Positions 1-10,440 of a stretch of 64,000 nucleotides of DNA are shown one piece after another. The translations under genes were made by a program, and so were the position numbers. The stretch spans positions 2,232,001-2,296,000 of the forward strand of contig JAWZSP010000008.1 in the NCBI GenBank assembly GCA_034401135.1. Reading direction: 5' to 3'. Every line of letters begins with the position of its first letter. Within the stretch, counting starts at the first letter, position 1. The notes beneath the pieces are model-generated. The model saw nothing but the letters and a program-made list of their open reading frames with translations, did not search any database and was not told the origin of the DNA. The DNA comes from Volutella citrinella. Lineage: Eukaryota > Ascomycota > Sordariomycetes > Hypocreales > Nectriaceae.

Positions 1-3000
1 CTGCCGCGCACAGCCAGCCAGATTGATTACCACAGCCTGTCCCTGTGGAGTTGCGGTTGCCAGTACGCCGCTGCGCCTTCGCGCATGAGAGTGCTACTCA
101 GTAGCTGCAGTCATCTGGCGGGAGGCTGACAAGTTGTTGTTGGTCGAGGCAGTCCTCTGTGGCCTCGTATGATACCACCTTGCTGCAGAATTAAACTGGG
201 ACTCGCCAATCGAAAACATGGCGAGCATTCCGCACTCCGAGCCCCATGCATTTATCGCCGTGCACTTTGTCCTGGTCCCACGGGGGAGAAGCCGAGCGCG
301 CTCTGTCGACAATCAACCTCGAGCCCGCTTATTTCCAGCTCATTGTCTGATCTGTAACAAACAGATTGAGGGGATTCTTAATCCACTGTTCACTCGGAGT
401 CTCGGGGTCGTGCGCCGTGCAGATCAGTAGGCTAATGGAACCAAGCGCACCCGTTGGGATTCCATCGCAGCCGCGGCCGGCTGGCTCACCTGAACCATCC
501 CCACAAGGCAATTACGATGCAATGCGCGCGGCTCAGCTTGGATGGACTCGATGGAGGCTGAAGGCTAATTATGTTTCAGTCTCAGCCGTCCCGCGTCCCG
601 CGCGGGCGGTAGTTGGGTTGGCTCTGTTGCAGTTGTGACATCACGTTCAATTGCCAATGTGCAAGTAATCAATGATAGCCAGTCTATCGATGCAAGCCGC
701 ACAGGATTGAAATTCTATCTCGAGGGGGTAGTTGTATGGGCCGCCTTGGCACACTACTGTGCAGTTTCCGGGTCCCGGAACACTCGCCAAGATGGCAAGA
801 TGGATTGATTGCACGCAGTAACTAGCCCAGCCTCGAGGCGGCACCATGTGTCACTGTTTTTTGCGTGTGGCGACCTTGGCGAGGCGCCCGGCACCATCAA
901 CACGCCCACTCCAGAAATAGAGGCCCCACAATTATCTGGAAGATTCTGGTGAATGGTGCTGCAAGCCACTGGGGCCACTCCAGCAGCGCTAAAGTCGAGG
1001 GCCCCTGTTAGCCCGCCGATCCTTGACTATCCGAGCCTACAGACACTCAATCGGACCCTGGCCCTGACGTCAAATCATGCTTACGAGCTTGAAACCCCAG
1101 ACCCCGGTCGATTTGCCTCGATGGGCGCACACCCCCAGACACGCAAGTCCCTTCCGCAACTCAAGTTCACTCGCCCAATTTTGTGCAGTATGTTCCGCCC
1201 GCCCACAGGGCAACAAACAGCATGCTCTCAAGCTGCCTACGCTGGCCCGCGCACCCAACTCTGAATCCTGCAATCAATCAGGGCCGTCAGCATAGCACTG
1301 AGAAGCTGCTGCCACGTTCCTCGCCCCAACGATCCACAGCTGAAACTCGGAGAGTTCGGAACTTCCCACGAACGCATCCAGCCGAGCCAAGAGATCCTCA
1401 GAGCCTCCAGCTCCATCCCGAGCCCCATGGTTCCTGGGCCGTCGCAAGCTCTCATCCTGTTGCTCTCCTGCTTCCGACGTTCCCCCTCTTCCCGCCACCT
1501 CTGAGCGCGGCATGTGACTCTTTTGCACTGGACAAGAAGAGCGGACAAGACGAGGACCAGGCCACACACACCCCCAGTCCGTCCTTCTCGATAGGGAAAT
1601 GGCCGCACACGCATTACGCAGGTGAGCGAAAAACCCACCCGTCGCCAGTGATTGGACGTGCGTCCAGAGCGCGGAAGAAACAGGGCCAGCCAGGCTAGGG
1701 AAGGCGCCTTTTTGCACCCTTGTCGGCGCCGTTTGTCTCAGGCGGTGCGGGCTCAAGGCGGCCCATACTTAACAGCCACCGAACGGACAGAGGAGAGGAC
1801 TGTGTGTTGTTGTTGCTGGTTGTTGGAGATGGGCAGCGCTCGCTCAATCTGTGATCTCCGCGAAGTCCGTGTGAACACCCCTCTCTCCCCTTGTTGAGTG
1901 ATTTGCCCAGCCCCGCAGGGGAACGATGGTGGTCCTGGCAGAAGATCTCTGCAACGGTGCATGACGCTTTTGGGTTTAATTGCAGTCCTTGCACACACAC
2001 CCCCTTCACGGCCGTAGTCGTCAGTCTCCATGGGGCGGCCGCTGAGTCGTCGTCGGCAGTTCCTCCTTTGGCACGGGTGTAAAATGAGAGATGATGTGGC
2101 ATAGCCGCATAGCATGGCACAATGGCATATTGGTGGTGGCTCCGGACAGAAAAATGCCATCGCCAACGAGGCGCCTCTGGTCGAGTGACAAGTGCAGCTG
2201 GAGAGGGCGCTAGAACGCTTGGCTTGCTGCACACGAGCTTTGGTGCTCAAGCGTGTTCCCTCCACCCGCCCCGTCTCCGAGAGAAGATTGGGGAACCGCG
2301 GACGCCTTGCCGCAGCTAATTTTAGGGCTCTGGTGCTGGTGACACAGCACTATTGGTTTTGATACAGAGGATGCAGCCGTTCACGTCGTGGGGGTGCGCG
2401 CCCACCTCTTGGCAGCCTATGCGCTGGCGATGGAGGGAAATGGACTACGCTTTGGTCGTCGTATTCACCCGCGTTCAAGTCTGGCGCTGAAATTATTGGC
2501 AAAGGGCTTGACTGCACAACAGTCTTGGCTCTCTCGAATTTCGACGCCTCGCGTGCTATAAGCCTATAGCTCGTGTCTCACCGGTCCAGGTGAGCAAAGC
2601 CTCGTGCATGCCGAGCAAGCCTATCGTCACCCGCTTGCCAACCAACACTGCGGTGTCAGACGGTTTCTAGCCCGCGTGGCTCACCCGTGGCCAGAGGTTC
2701 TCCCCCATCCATTGAATCATGCAGCCCGCTTACCGTCAGGCTCCTGACTCTCATCGGCGCACTTTTTTCAAGGGGGTGGCTGGCAGATGACTTGGACTCG
2801 CACGTCAGCGGCACGCAGATAGGCCAGGAACATGAAACCCTGCACACCTACCCGCCAGCCAGTCAGCCTGCAGATGTGCTACTCTGTGGCGGCGCCTCAG
2901 CAGCAGATACGTTTCTCAGCGTGTCCAGTGAAGAAGCATGCAGTGACCAACCGTGCTGCCTTTGTTTCTGAGCTTAACGAAGCCACTGCGGATATGAGCC

Positions 3001-3551
3001 AGATGAAATTAAAGGTGCATGCATATCAGCAATCCAAAGCAAGCCGTAACCGTAGCCCGTAAGCTGGTAAATCGATACGTATTAGGCTGTTTATATGCAA
3101 GTAACGTAGGTTTGAAATGTGTCAGGTGCTGTAGATCCAGGAGCCAGGATGGCGGCAGGATTGTAAGAGCTCAATATTGACTGATGGATGAACAGATAAG
3201 AATGTGAACCACAATGACAGCTCGCACACAACAGTATTTTTTCCTTCAGATACCGAGCATGGTTAATTATTTCATGGAACATTAGCTTGACGTATTGATA
3301 TCCTGCTGGATATATTTCTTTTCGGTCGTGTGCAGTAGGGTAGGCTGGCAGGCGATGGCGGAATTTCGCACTATACACCTCCACAATCCGTGCACCCAGC
3401 AGCGCCATGATTATTCCAGTGAGCCATTTCCGATACACCTGGCCATGCAAATTTCACCAAGTCTGGCAGAACTGGGTGCAAATGCATCAACACAAAGATC
3501 CTCCACTGTTCTGACGAGTCTTCATAATGCTGACTACGGCCCCATTCTATC
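1..3551. other. Gene-free stretch
   Basis: No reading frame here has a recognisable domain or a credible exon chain. The longer ORFs overlap each other on opposite strands and are rich in Pro, Ser, Arg and His, as chance ORFs in GC-rich DNA are. No tRNA, repeat array or transposon terminus was recognised. A transposon remnant too degraded to see by eye cannot be excluded. Confidence 0.5.
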
Positions 3552-3670
3552 ACATACGACCATAGCTCCTAGAAAGCACGGGATCCCGTCCGCTCTCCCA
3601 TAGTTAAGCTAGGAAGCGGCGAACTAGTACTCGGGTCGGTGACGACCGGGGAATCCTCGCTGTTGTATGT
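3552..3670 (+). rRNA. 5S ribosomal RNA, copy 1
   Basis: A 119-nt 5S rRNA gene. It begins ACATACGACCATA and ends GTTGTATGT, so the two ends form helix I. A run of six T starting at its last base serves as the RNA polymerase III terminator. Helix II forms between GCTCCTAG (nt 14-21) and CTAGGAAGC (nt 58-66). It is identical over all 119 nt to the copy at 20546-20664 and differs from the copy at 8218-8336. Dispersed 5S genes outside the rDNA array are usual in filamentous ascomycetes. Confidence 0.96.
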
Positions 3671-4288
3671 TTTTTGCTGCGTCTTGCGCCCGATGTTGCT
3701 CTCTTTTTGCCCCAGGCAATGTGGTTGAAGGCCGCCTGAATGTTGTGCGCGGGCAGGAGACTCTTGCAGCTGACCTACCAGTAGCCAGAAGCCAACTACA
3801 AGTAATAAGGTACCCATTCCAACTTGTTCGCGTGCAGTTGCTTCCTTTGGGTTCCGCCAGTCGCATGGCATGGTTCAGCTACCCCCATAGGGCAGGCGCG
3901 GCCCAGGCAGTCCGGGGCCGGTACTGGTGGCAGAACACCAGTAAGGAGCACTTGAGCCGACCTTGGGATTGTTCGTGTGTTTGTTGTTCTTCTCTCCCGA
4001 GGAATGCACAGCACGTCTTGCTAGATGCCGCCCATCGTTCAACAGCACAACAAAGGTGCCGTCGGTATCTTCATTGACCGAGAAACCCAAGCATTATTAA
4101 GCCAGAGCTACTTCGACTTCGGATGAGCTGAGAGAGTCGACCGCGTGTACAGCTCCAGCATATTTTGAGCGTCATTTTACTCATCTCCGAATACTCCGAT
4201 CCTTTCGCCAGCCTACTTGTTTGCATCTCTGACGGAGCCAGATGCATAAACACGAATCACACTGACATCGAAGTAGCCTCACGATACA
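3671..4288. other. Intergenic, upstream of F-box gene
   Basis: This stretch opens with the T-run terminator of the 5S gene. The rest is the presumed 5' region of the F-box gene starting at 4289. No other gene was seen. Confidence 0.5.
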
Positions 4289-5761
4289 ATGACTCTGGAA
4301 CCAAGCCCTGCCGCGAGCATCTCGCTTCTATCCTCTCTACCGGACGAGATCTTGAGCCAGATCACCAATCACCTGTCCAACTTGGTCACTGCTTGCCTTG
4401 CCTTGTCAAACAGGCGGCTTTATACCCTGCTCACGCCAGGGGGCCGTCTCCCACCTCTGTCACTCCCCGCTCGACTTCTCATACTGTCTCTGGTCGCAGA
4501 CTCTACCCCAAGCCTCTCGCTTTGCTTCCACTGCATCAAACTCTACATTGATGCCTCGAATGATGCAACTTGCTCCCGATGCCCTGTGCGTGCGAACTGT
4601 ATACAAGACATCGAGGATGATCGGCAGACGGTGTGGTCCTATCTCCTGGCAACCGACCAGAAACGAAGCCTGAGATGGAGTTACTCGTTGTGGGTACGAG
4701 AAAGCACCTGGATACCCAGCACCAAGTGGCCATCTATCCCCTTTTGCCAAGCATGCCTAGTAATGGCTCGATACCGTCTCGGTGAGCGGTTTGGCACAAG
4801 TCTCCAAACCCTCGAGCTTAGATTTGCGTTTTCCAGGCTCATCGACCTCCACTCCGAAACTATCGACGGCCATTTCCCGCTCGAGAGCCACCCCAAAGTC
4901 ATTACATACCCTACGAATGTTACAGGGAAACGGAGAAGATCGGCGAGCCCGGGAGAGGAAGACCACAACCCAGCGCCATCCCAGTCAGAACAGATGTCCG
5001 TGTTGCCTTGGGAATTTGAGCACAAACGCACGGCCAAAGTCATCAATGATGAGCTCTATCTGTGCTATCACCACCAAGTCACAGCCCCGAGACCCGCCAT
5101 GAAGAAGGACATCGTCAAGGTCATGCAGAGCCTGACCCTTCCCATGTGCAACCACATTGCGTTCAGTTACGACTATACCCTGATACACCCCGCGAATGAT
5201 AACATGCAACTACTAGACTACCTCCAACAAATGCTTAATTTCCCCGAGAGGCACCAGCGTCAAGTGGGCTCTTGTCCCGTCTGCTTCACAGACTATGAGC
5301 TCTCTTTGCGGAGGCGAGCCCAGGGATACGGGACAAAAAGACCCTGGATTATCCAGTTCACAACATGTAATAAGCTGGGATATTGCGGCGCTCATGTGGA
5401 CTTGACATGGAAGCTCGCCGCACGCCCCGCGTGCATCAAGGCACCCTGGTGTTGGCGTGGGAACCCCGTCAGGAGGCGGACACAACGTTACCGGCAGGAC
5501 TATTCCTTTGCAGCGGGCGGAGTCTACCACAAGTGGCACCAGAAAGCAGACGGAGCGGAGTCGGGCTGGTATTACGAGGCTTCCACATGTTGCAACTCTG
5601 ACCAGGATTCAGAGCTTCACCACGATAAGTTCATTAATGTCAATACCACCCGGACGTCGAGATGGGAAGACGTGGGAGCCGCGTTCTGGACAACGGATGA
5701 CGCGGAGATTGGCCTTCAGGCTGGCGCAGATTTTTTCGGCCCCGCGTATGATGGGACATAG
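4289..5761 (+). CDS. F-box domain protein, cysteine-rich
   Basis: An intronless 490-residue protein. An N-terminal F-box-like motif (SLPDEILSQI, about residues 16-25) is followed by helices. F-box proteins usually bring targets to SCF ubiquitin ligases through Skp1. After it come cysteine pairs that could bind zinc: C79-x2-C82, C95-x2-C98 and C104, then CxxC pairs near residues 152 and 330. The middle has a basic, Ser/Pro-rich disordered stretch (KRRRSASPGEE). No leucine-rich repeats or WD40 repeats are visible, so the substrate-binding part is not a standard one. The start is the first ATG before the F-box. The family is common and poorly characterised in ascomycetes; the target is unknown. 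Confidence 0.75.
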   Translation: MTLEPSPAASISLLSSLPDEILSQITNHLSNLVTACLALSNRRLYTLLTPGGRLPPLSLPARLLILSLVADSTPSLSLCFHCIKLYIDASNDATCSRCPVRANCIQDIEDDRQTVWSYLLATDQKRSLRWSYSLWVRESTWIPSTKWPSIPFCQACLVMARYRLGERFGTSLQTLELRFAFSRLIDLHSETIDGHFPLESHPKVITYPTNVTGKRRRSASPGEEDHNPAPSQSEQMSVLPWEFEHKRTAKVINDELYLCYHHQVTAPRPAMKKDIVKVMQSLTLPMCNHIAFSYDYTLIHPANDNMQLLDYLQQMLNFPERHQRQVGSCPVCFTDYELSLRRRAQGYGTKRPWIIQFTTCNKLGYCGAHVDLTWKLAARPACIKAPWCWRGNPVRRRTQRYRQDYSFAAGGVYHKWHQKADGAESGWYYEASTCCNSDQDSELHHDKFINVNTTRTSRWEDVGAAFWTTDDAEIGLQAGADFFGPAYDGT

Positions 5762-6502
5762 TGTTTTGAACGCGCTCGAATTCAAGCCGGTGTGGAGTCT
5801 TGCGCTCACAAGGTTCAACATGGTCTTTCAAACACGTTGATAGGCAGCGAGGCCATGGGTTGCTCCATCCGTCAAATGTGCCAACTGTGACAGTTACCGA
5901 ACCATCCCTGTGGTTGACATGCTGAGTGTAGCATCTATTGTGACATTTTCCGCGGTTCCTCAGCTTCTCACAAGTTTCCATCATGCGCATATGGCTTCAT
6001 GTTACGGGCTTTCGAACCATGTTCCAGCGCTGCAACGACGCAAACCTCCAAGTTCGATTGCCCATCCCTAATTCCCCATAAACAGCGCCGGAAGCGGTGT
6101 GTTTCCCTCCGTGGGCTCCCATCTCCCAGACCCGCCGATCACATTGCCGTCGGTAGTCTGTTGGTTCCATGATCCATCCATGCTCGATTGAGGGAAAGAA
6201 GTCATCGGCATCTCTGTGCGGTCCATTCATCCAACGGCTCGCAAGGCGTGTAGGGCTAACTCGTGCTCGAAGGGTGATTAGGCGGACTGGTAACGAGTGT
6301 CGCGGTCAAGCCGGCCAAGCAGCTCAAGCTATCCCTGCGGGGAGCGCATGGAGTTGCGCATGCTCGCGATTTGTGACATGCGAATCTGGCGACCGAGTCT
6401 CAGCCACGATGGCAGGCCAGCAGGTGGCGAGTTTGGCCTTATTATCGCGCGTAATTGTGTGGCATCGCGGCTTAGTTCTCATCTGTCTCCGGGCGCGATG
6501 GC
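5762..6502. other. Convergent intergenic region
   Basis: This lies between the 3' ends of the F-box gene and the rad10 gene. Only short overlapping ORFs occur. It is presumably the two 3' UTRs and spacer. Confidence 0.5.
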
Positions 6503-7689
6503 TCATCCAGTTTCTCGCAGCTTCGCCAGTGCTGCGGCAACCCCTCCGCTCAGCTCGCCGTCCTTGCGCGTCTGTGTCGAGCTTCTCGACGCCTCTGCCT
6601 GTGAGGTACGCTTAGATTCCTCAATAGCGGCTGCGAGCATCGCCTCTTCGTCATCCGAGTCATCCAGTTCGTCTGTGAAGTGAAACTGCTTCGGGGCTGA
6701 ATGGGTGGCAGCCGCGGACGAGGCGCCGGGCATGTCTCGAAGCGGAACGCGCGACAGCGGCCGTGCCTGATCCAGCTTGGACGAACCCGCCGTCTGCTTC
6801 GCTGTCCGCTTGGCTGCCTTCTTGACACGGAACGGCTCCTCTACCGCGGACGTCCACCTCTTGACCTTAATGCCGCCCCATCCGCTGAGCATGCCCAGCT
6901 GCTCCGCGTCTGCATTGATGGCGTTCTTGAGACTGCCAAAGTTGCTCACGAGGGCAACAGCATCGGTCTTGTTCAAGCTCCGCGGGACGGTGACGAATTC
7001 GGTGAGCTTCTCGCCGTAGTTGGAAGGCTGCTGGCCGCGGATGGCGCCGAAGCTGGCATTCTCGTAGCTCTTGTACAGCTCGATGTAGCGTGCGGCCTCG
7101 GCGGCGGACCAGCAGAGCACGAGGGTCACGTTGTTGACCATGGACGTCTTGGACAGCTCTTTCAGGGCCTGCTCGTGGTTGGGAATGTCCACCATGGTGA
7201 GGAGGACTCGCAAGTTGTATTTGCCCTGGAGGTCTCGTATGCGCTTGTAGATGTACTCGGGATGAAGGCGGTGGTACTTGAGACTGAGAAAGTGTATGGT
7301 CAGAGAAGTGAAGAGCCTGGGCAGCCTCCTGGGCACTCATCATACCTGAGGAACAGAGCGCAAGTAGTCAATCCTAGCACATAGTCGGCGGGAATGTCGC
7401 TGTACTCCCAGGGCATGGAACGGATGCTGGTCAGGACGGGATTGCCGCGCTGACGCGTCGAGACGAGGATGGTCGAGCCTGATTGCCTCTGCGGGAGGGC
7501 CTGGGGGGTTGGCTGCACGACAGCGCTCCCCGACGAGTTGGACGGGGGCGCTCTGTCGAGACGTTGGGGGGTCGGTTGCTGGATTCTCTGTGGTGTCGGC
7601 TGCGTCACTGTCCGTTTGGGCGCGGGCGAGGGGTCAGCCGCAGCCATGGCAGCCAGGAGGTCATCATCGGCGCCAAATTCGTCGGCCAT
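6503..7689 (-). CDS. rad10: DNA repair endonuclease subunit Rad10/Swi10 (ERCC1)
   Basis: Two exons, 7689-7346 and 7283-6503, joined across a 62-nt GT-AG intron, give 374 residues. The protein is the non-catalytic partner of the XPF/Rad1/Rad16 nuclease. The pair cuts 5' of lesions in nucleotide excision repair and trims flaps in single-strand annealing. The central domain has the family blocks: NPVLTSIRSMPWEYSDI, then YVLGLTTCALFLSLKYH read across the splice, then HPEYIYKRI and VTLVLCWSAAEAARYIE. A helix-hairpin-helix region follows (NKTDAVALVSNFGSLKNAI). The N-terminus is Pro/Gln-rich and the C-terminal tail is acidic, with DELDDSDDEEAM resembling a ubiquitin-interacting motif. The ATG at 7689 (MADEFGADD) was chosen; an upstream in-frame ATG at 7743 is possible. 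Confidence 0.93.
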
Positions 7690-8217
7690 GGCGGCGACGG
7701 CGTAGTGGAAGCTGCGATTGTGTCTTGGTCCGGTTGATGTCACAGGAAGGCTTCAGTGCAGTTGGAGCTGCGGTAGCTGTGGTGGGGTGCTGAAGCACGT
7801 GCACGGTGCCTGGTGTGAACGCCACCACCTAAACGACATGACCGTGAATTGCAGGGATGCACGCTATTGCTCAACGAAAGTGGCGAGGAATAGCGGTGTC
7901 ACCCACATATCATTTATATATTAGAAAGATCTCGAGTGATAACTGTAATGGCTGATGCAATGATGAAAGACTCCATTGGCGAGGAGTGCACCGCGGCAGG
8001 AGCCAAGAAAAGGAAAGAAGCAAGATGAGATGAAAAGGACAGAGACTGGGCGGGGCCACAAGGCGATAGGAAATCTGAATATACCGCTAGAATAAATGAT
8101 TCCTGGACAAGTAAAGGCTTTAGGAAAACTGTTGCCTCAAGTCTTTGGAGAGGACGGATGTGGTCCACGCCGGGGGCTAGCTCCAAAACACCAAAAAAAT
8201 TATCGCGAGCCAAAAAA
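7690..8217. other. Intergenic, rad10 upstream region
   Basis: This is the presumed rad10 promoter, followed by spacer up to the terminator T-run of the minus-strand 5S gene. No gene was seen. Confidence 0.5.
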
Positions 8218-8336
8218 ACATACAACAGCGGGGATTCCCCGGTCGTCACCGACCCGAGTACTAGTCCGCCCCTTACCAGCTTAACTATGGGAGAGCGGAC
8301 GGGATCCCGTGTTCTCTAGTAGGTATGGTCGTATGT
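8218..8336 (-). rRNA. 5S ribosomal RNA, copy 2 (divergent type)
   Basis: A 119-nt 5S gene on the minus strand with the same ends as the other two copies and a run of seven T at its 3' end. It differs from copies 1 and 3 mainly in helix II. Here the strands are CCTACTAG (nt 14-21) and CTGGTAAGG (nt 58-66), instead of GCTCCTAG and CTAGGAAGC. Two base pairs changed on both sides and one changed from U-A to U-G, so the helix is kept. That argues for a functional variant and not a decayed pseudogene. Confidence 0.93.
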
Positions 8337-9157
8337 GGTTGAATGAGCTGGCGAATGCGTCTATAATGATTCCGGCGGACCAGAAAACAAGCCTTGTGTC
8401 TTTGCTGGCTGGATTCCCACCTGGGAGGCGGCGTTGGGCGGCAGCATGGCAGCTGTGTGTGATCCTCCATTCTGGAAAATGATCACAAAACAGCTCTTGG
8501 ACGGACAGCGACTCGTCTCTTGCCTTGTTTTCGCTGGAAACCAATCCACGGCTCTTGAGCCAGAAGGACTGTTGGAGACCCAGAGGAAGCCAATATTGCA
8601 GTAAATCTCTCTTTTGGGCCAGGACAAGGCTCAGTTTCGCCAGAAATATGAGCCCAGAATCTTGATGCTGAATGCTATCTTCCTGGAGGTGGGCAGGACT
8701 TGAGTAGATAAGACGAGTCGGATGCTGGCATCAGCATCAAGGTAGAGAGGGCAGAGAAGCGGAACGAGACAAGTAATAAGGTTAAACTCTTTGCTATAAC
8801 TAACGGGAATTGTATAGTCTGGGTCAGGGCGACTTTGAACATGAGATAGTAGAGACGGTATTTGCAAATATTCTGAGGTGCCATTCTCCAACCTCGGAAT
8901 ACGTCTTGCCACGGAAACTCGATTTCGGCCCCTGAAACCATTCGCTATGGAGAAGAGAGATTGCATGCTCCTAATTGCAGGAACCAACAGAGGAGAGTAG
9001 CAGCTCTTGCAGCCGCCGCAATAATCACGCCAAGGCTGCCTTCAGTCGTCCACAGATACTTGTTGTCTGATCAACAATTGATTCGGGTCGTTCATCTAGA
9101 ACAGCGACTCTTCATGAAGTAGCTATCGCCTCATCAGTTGGCCGGCCATTGGGCAAA
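8337..9157. other. Gene-free stretch
   Basis: It lies between the divergent 5S gene and the 3' end of the LysM remnant. Short minus-strand ORFs occur but have no recognisable features. Confidence 0.5.
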
Positions 9158-10440
9158 TTAGCAGAGAGGGGGGAGCGGACAGTTACTCTTCAGAACGACG
9201 CAATATTGTGCGTTTTTCTCGACAATGCAGGGGTCAGCTTTGGACAAGCTCGGATTCATCTTCTTGAAATCGTCAAGAGTCAATCTGTACCGCTGACTGA
9301 GGAGATGGCAGCCATTCCACCTTTTGTCGAATTCTTCACCCTTTGACGTGTCGATCCATTCGTAGTACAGCCGGCACTTGTCCAAGCCATACGTGCCCGG
9401 TGCAAGAGGCTTTGAGGATACAGTAGGGGCGGGCTTCCTGGTCCTTGACTCGGCAGTCCGAGTGCCTTCCCAGTCAGGAGGGTCCCACGTCCGTGTCCTC
9501 GTGACGGATAGTGTGGGATAGGTGGTGTAGCAGCCAGATGTGGCGCATTTGGACCAAGTTGATGTGTAGCCCTCAAAAGTCTCGATCTTGCCCAGGGGAC
9601 GAAGGCAGTAAGAAAAGCCGGCAAGCAAGTTGGTGCAATTCTTGTCCACGCTCGGATTGAGAAAGTAGAAGTCTTTCAGCGAGAGACCGGCCGCAATGGA
9701 GATCTGGGCACAGGTGTCGCCTTTGCGGACAGTATGATACTGGCTGCAGTGTGTCTTGGTGCCATTCGCGAGGTTGCTTGGCTGAGGACTGTTCATCATA
9801 CCAAAGTTAGCTGCCGCTCTCTCATGACCAGATAAACAAACAGGGGCTTACAGTTGTGTAGTTGCCGTCTCCCCGAGACCTGAAGTGACAGAAGCAGGGT
9901 GTCTGTTCTTCCCTGACCTGGACACGCAAAGCTGCATACCCACTTGCTGCGGCATATTAGTGCATAGGCTGTTCAGAGATGGATTCCAGGAAATCAGTTC
10001 GGTGACGCTAAAGGTAAAATTGAAGTGATCGACGATGCCCCAGCAAGTATCTTTAGCCTTGACTGTGTACACATCGCACTCTTCTGGCAAACAGACCTTG
10101 GTTCCCTTTTCTGGCAGCTCATCACACCACATGGGCAGTTGATTCAGATAGGTAAATGCAAAGGTGGAGACGTTTTGTGATGTACAGATGCCATTGCAAG
10201 TATCGTCCCCTTGGATCGTGTAGGGTGTCGCACAGTCCCGGCCGACCCCGGCCGTGCCGTTGGGCGCATTCGGAGCTGAGCCATTGGACCAACTCGCGGT
10301 GAGGCCGTCAAGCGTCTTCGTAGTCGTGGGTGGCGGGACTGAATAGCCAGGTTTCTGACAGCTGGAGACCATGGCAGCGAAATCCGATGCGAATTTCTCG
10401 CTGTATGCCCGTGTCGACGATGCCGACGGTTGGAGGAGAT
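9158..10440 (-). pseudogene. Multi-LysM domain protein, 5'-truncated
   Basis: LysM modules bind chitin oligomers; secreted fungal versions can hide chitin from hosts. Two exons can be read, from about 10440 to 9852 and 9788-9158, with a 63-nt intron. LysM-like modules start at YTIQGDDTCNGI, YTVKAKDTCWGI and HTVRKGDTCAQI. A fourth, degenerate module sits at the C-terminus, and linkers are rich in Thr, Ser and Pro. No start codon with a signal peptide exists: the LysM-like reading begins around YSEKFASDF, and further upstream the DNA is the antisense of the chitinase tail. The gene has therefore lost its promoter, signal peptide and probably N-terminal modules. The remaining frame has no internal stop. 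Confidence 0.8.

Noticed and set aside
1183..2265. Several 130-180 codon ORFs on both strands near 1.2-2.3 kb.
   Set aside because: Mutually overlapping, no motifs, no consistent splice sites.
8361..8987. Overlapping minus-strand ORFs of 60-118 codons beside the divergent 5S gene.
   Set aside because: No domain or codon pattern; they overlap in different frames.
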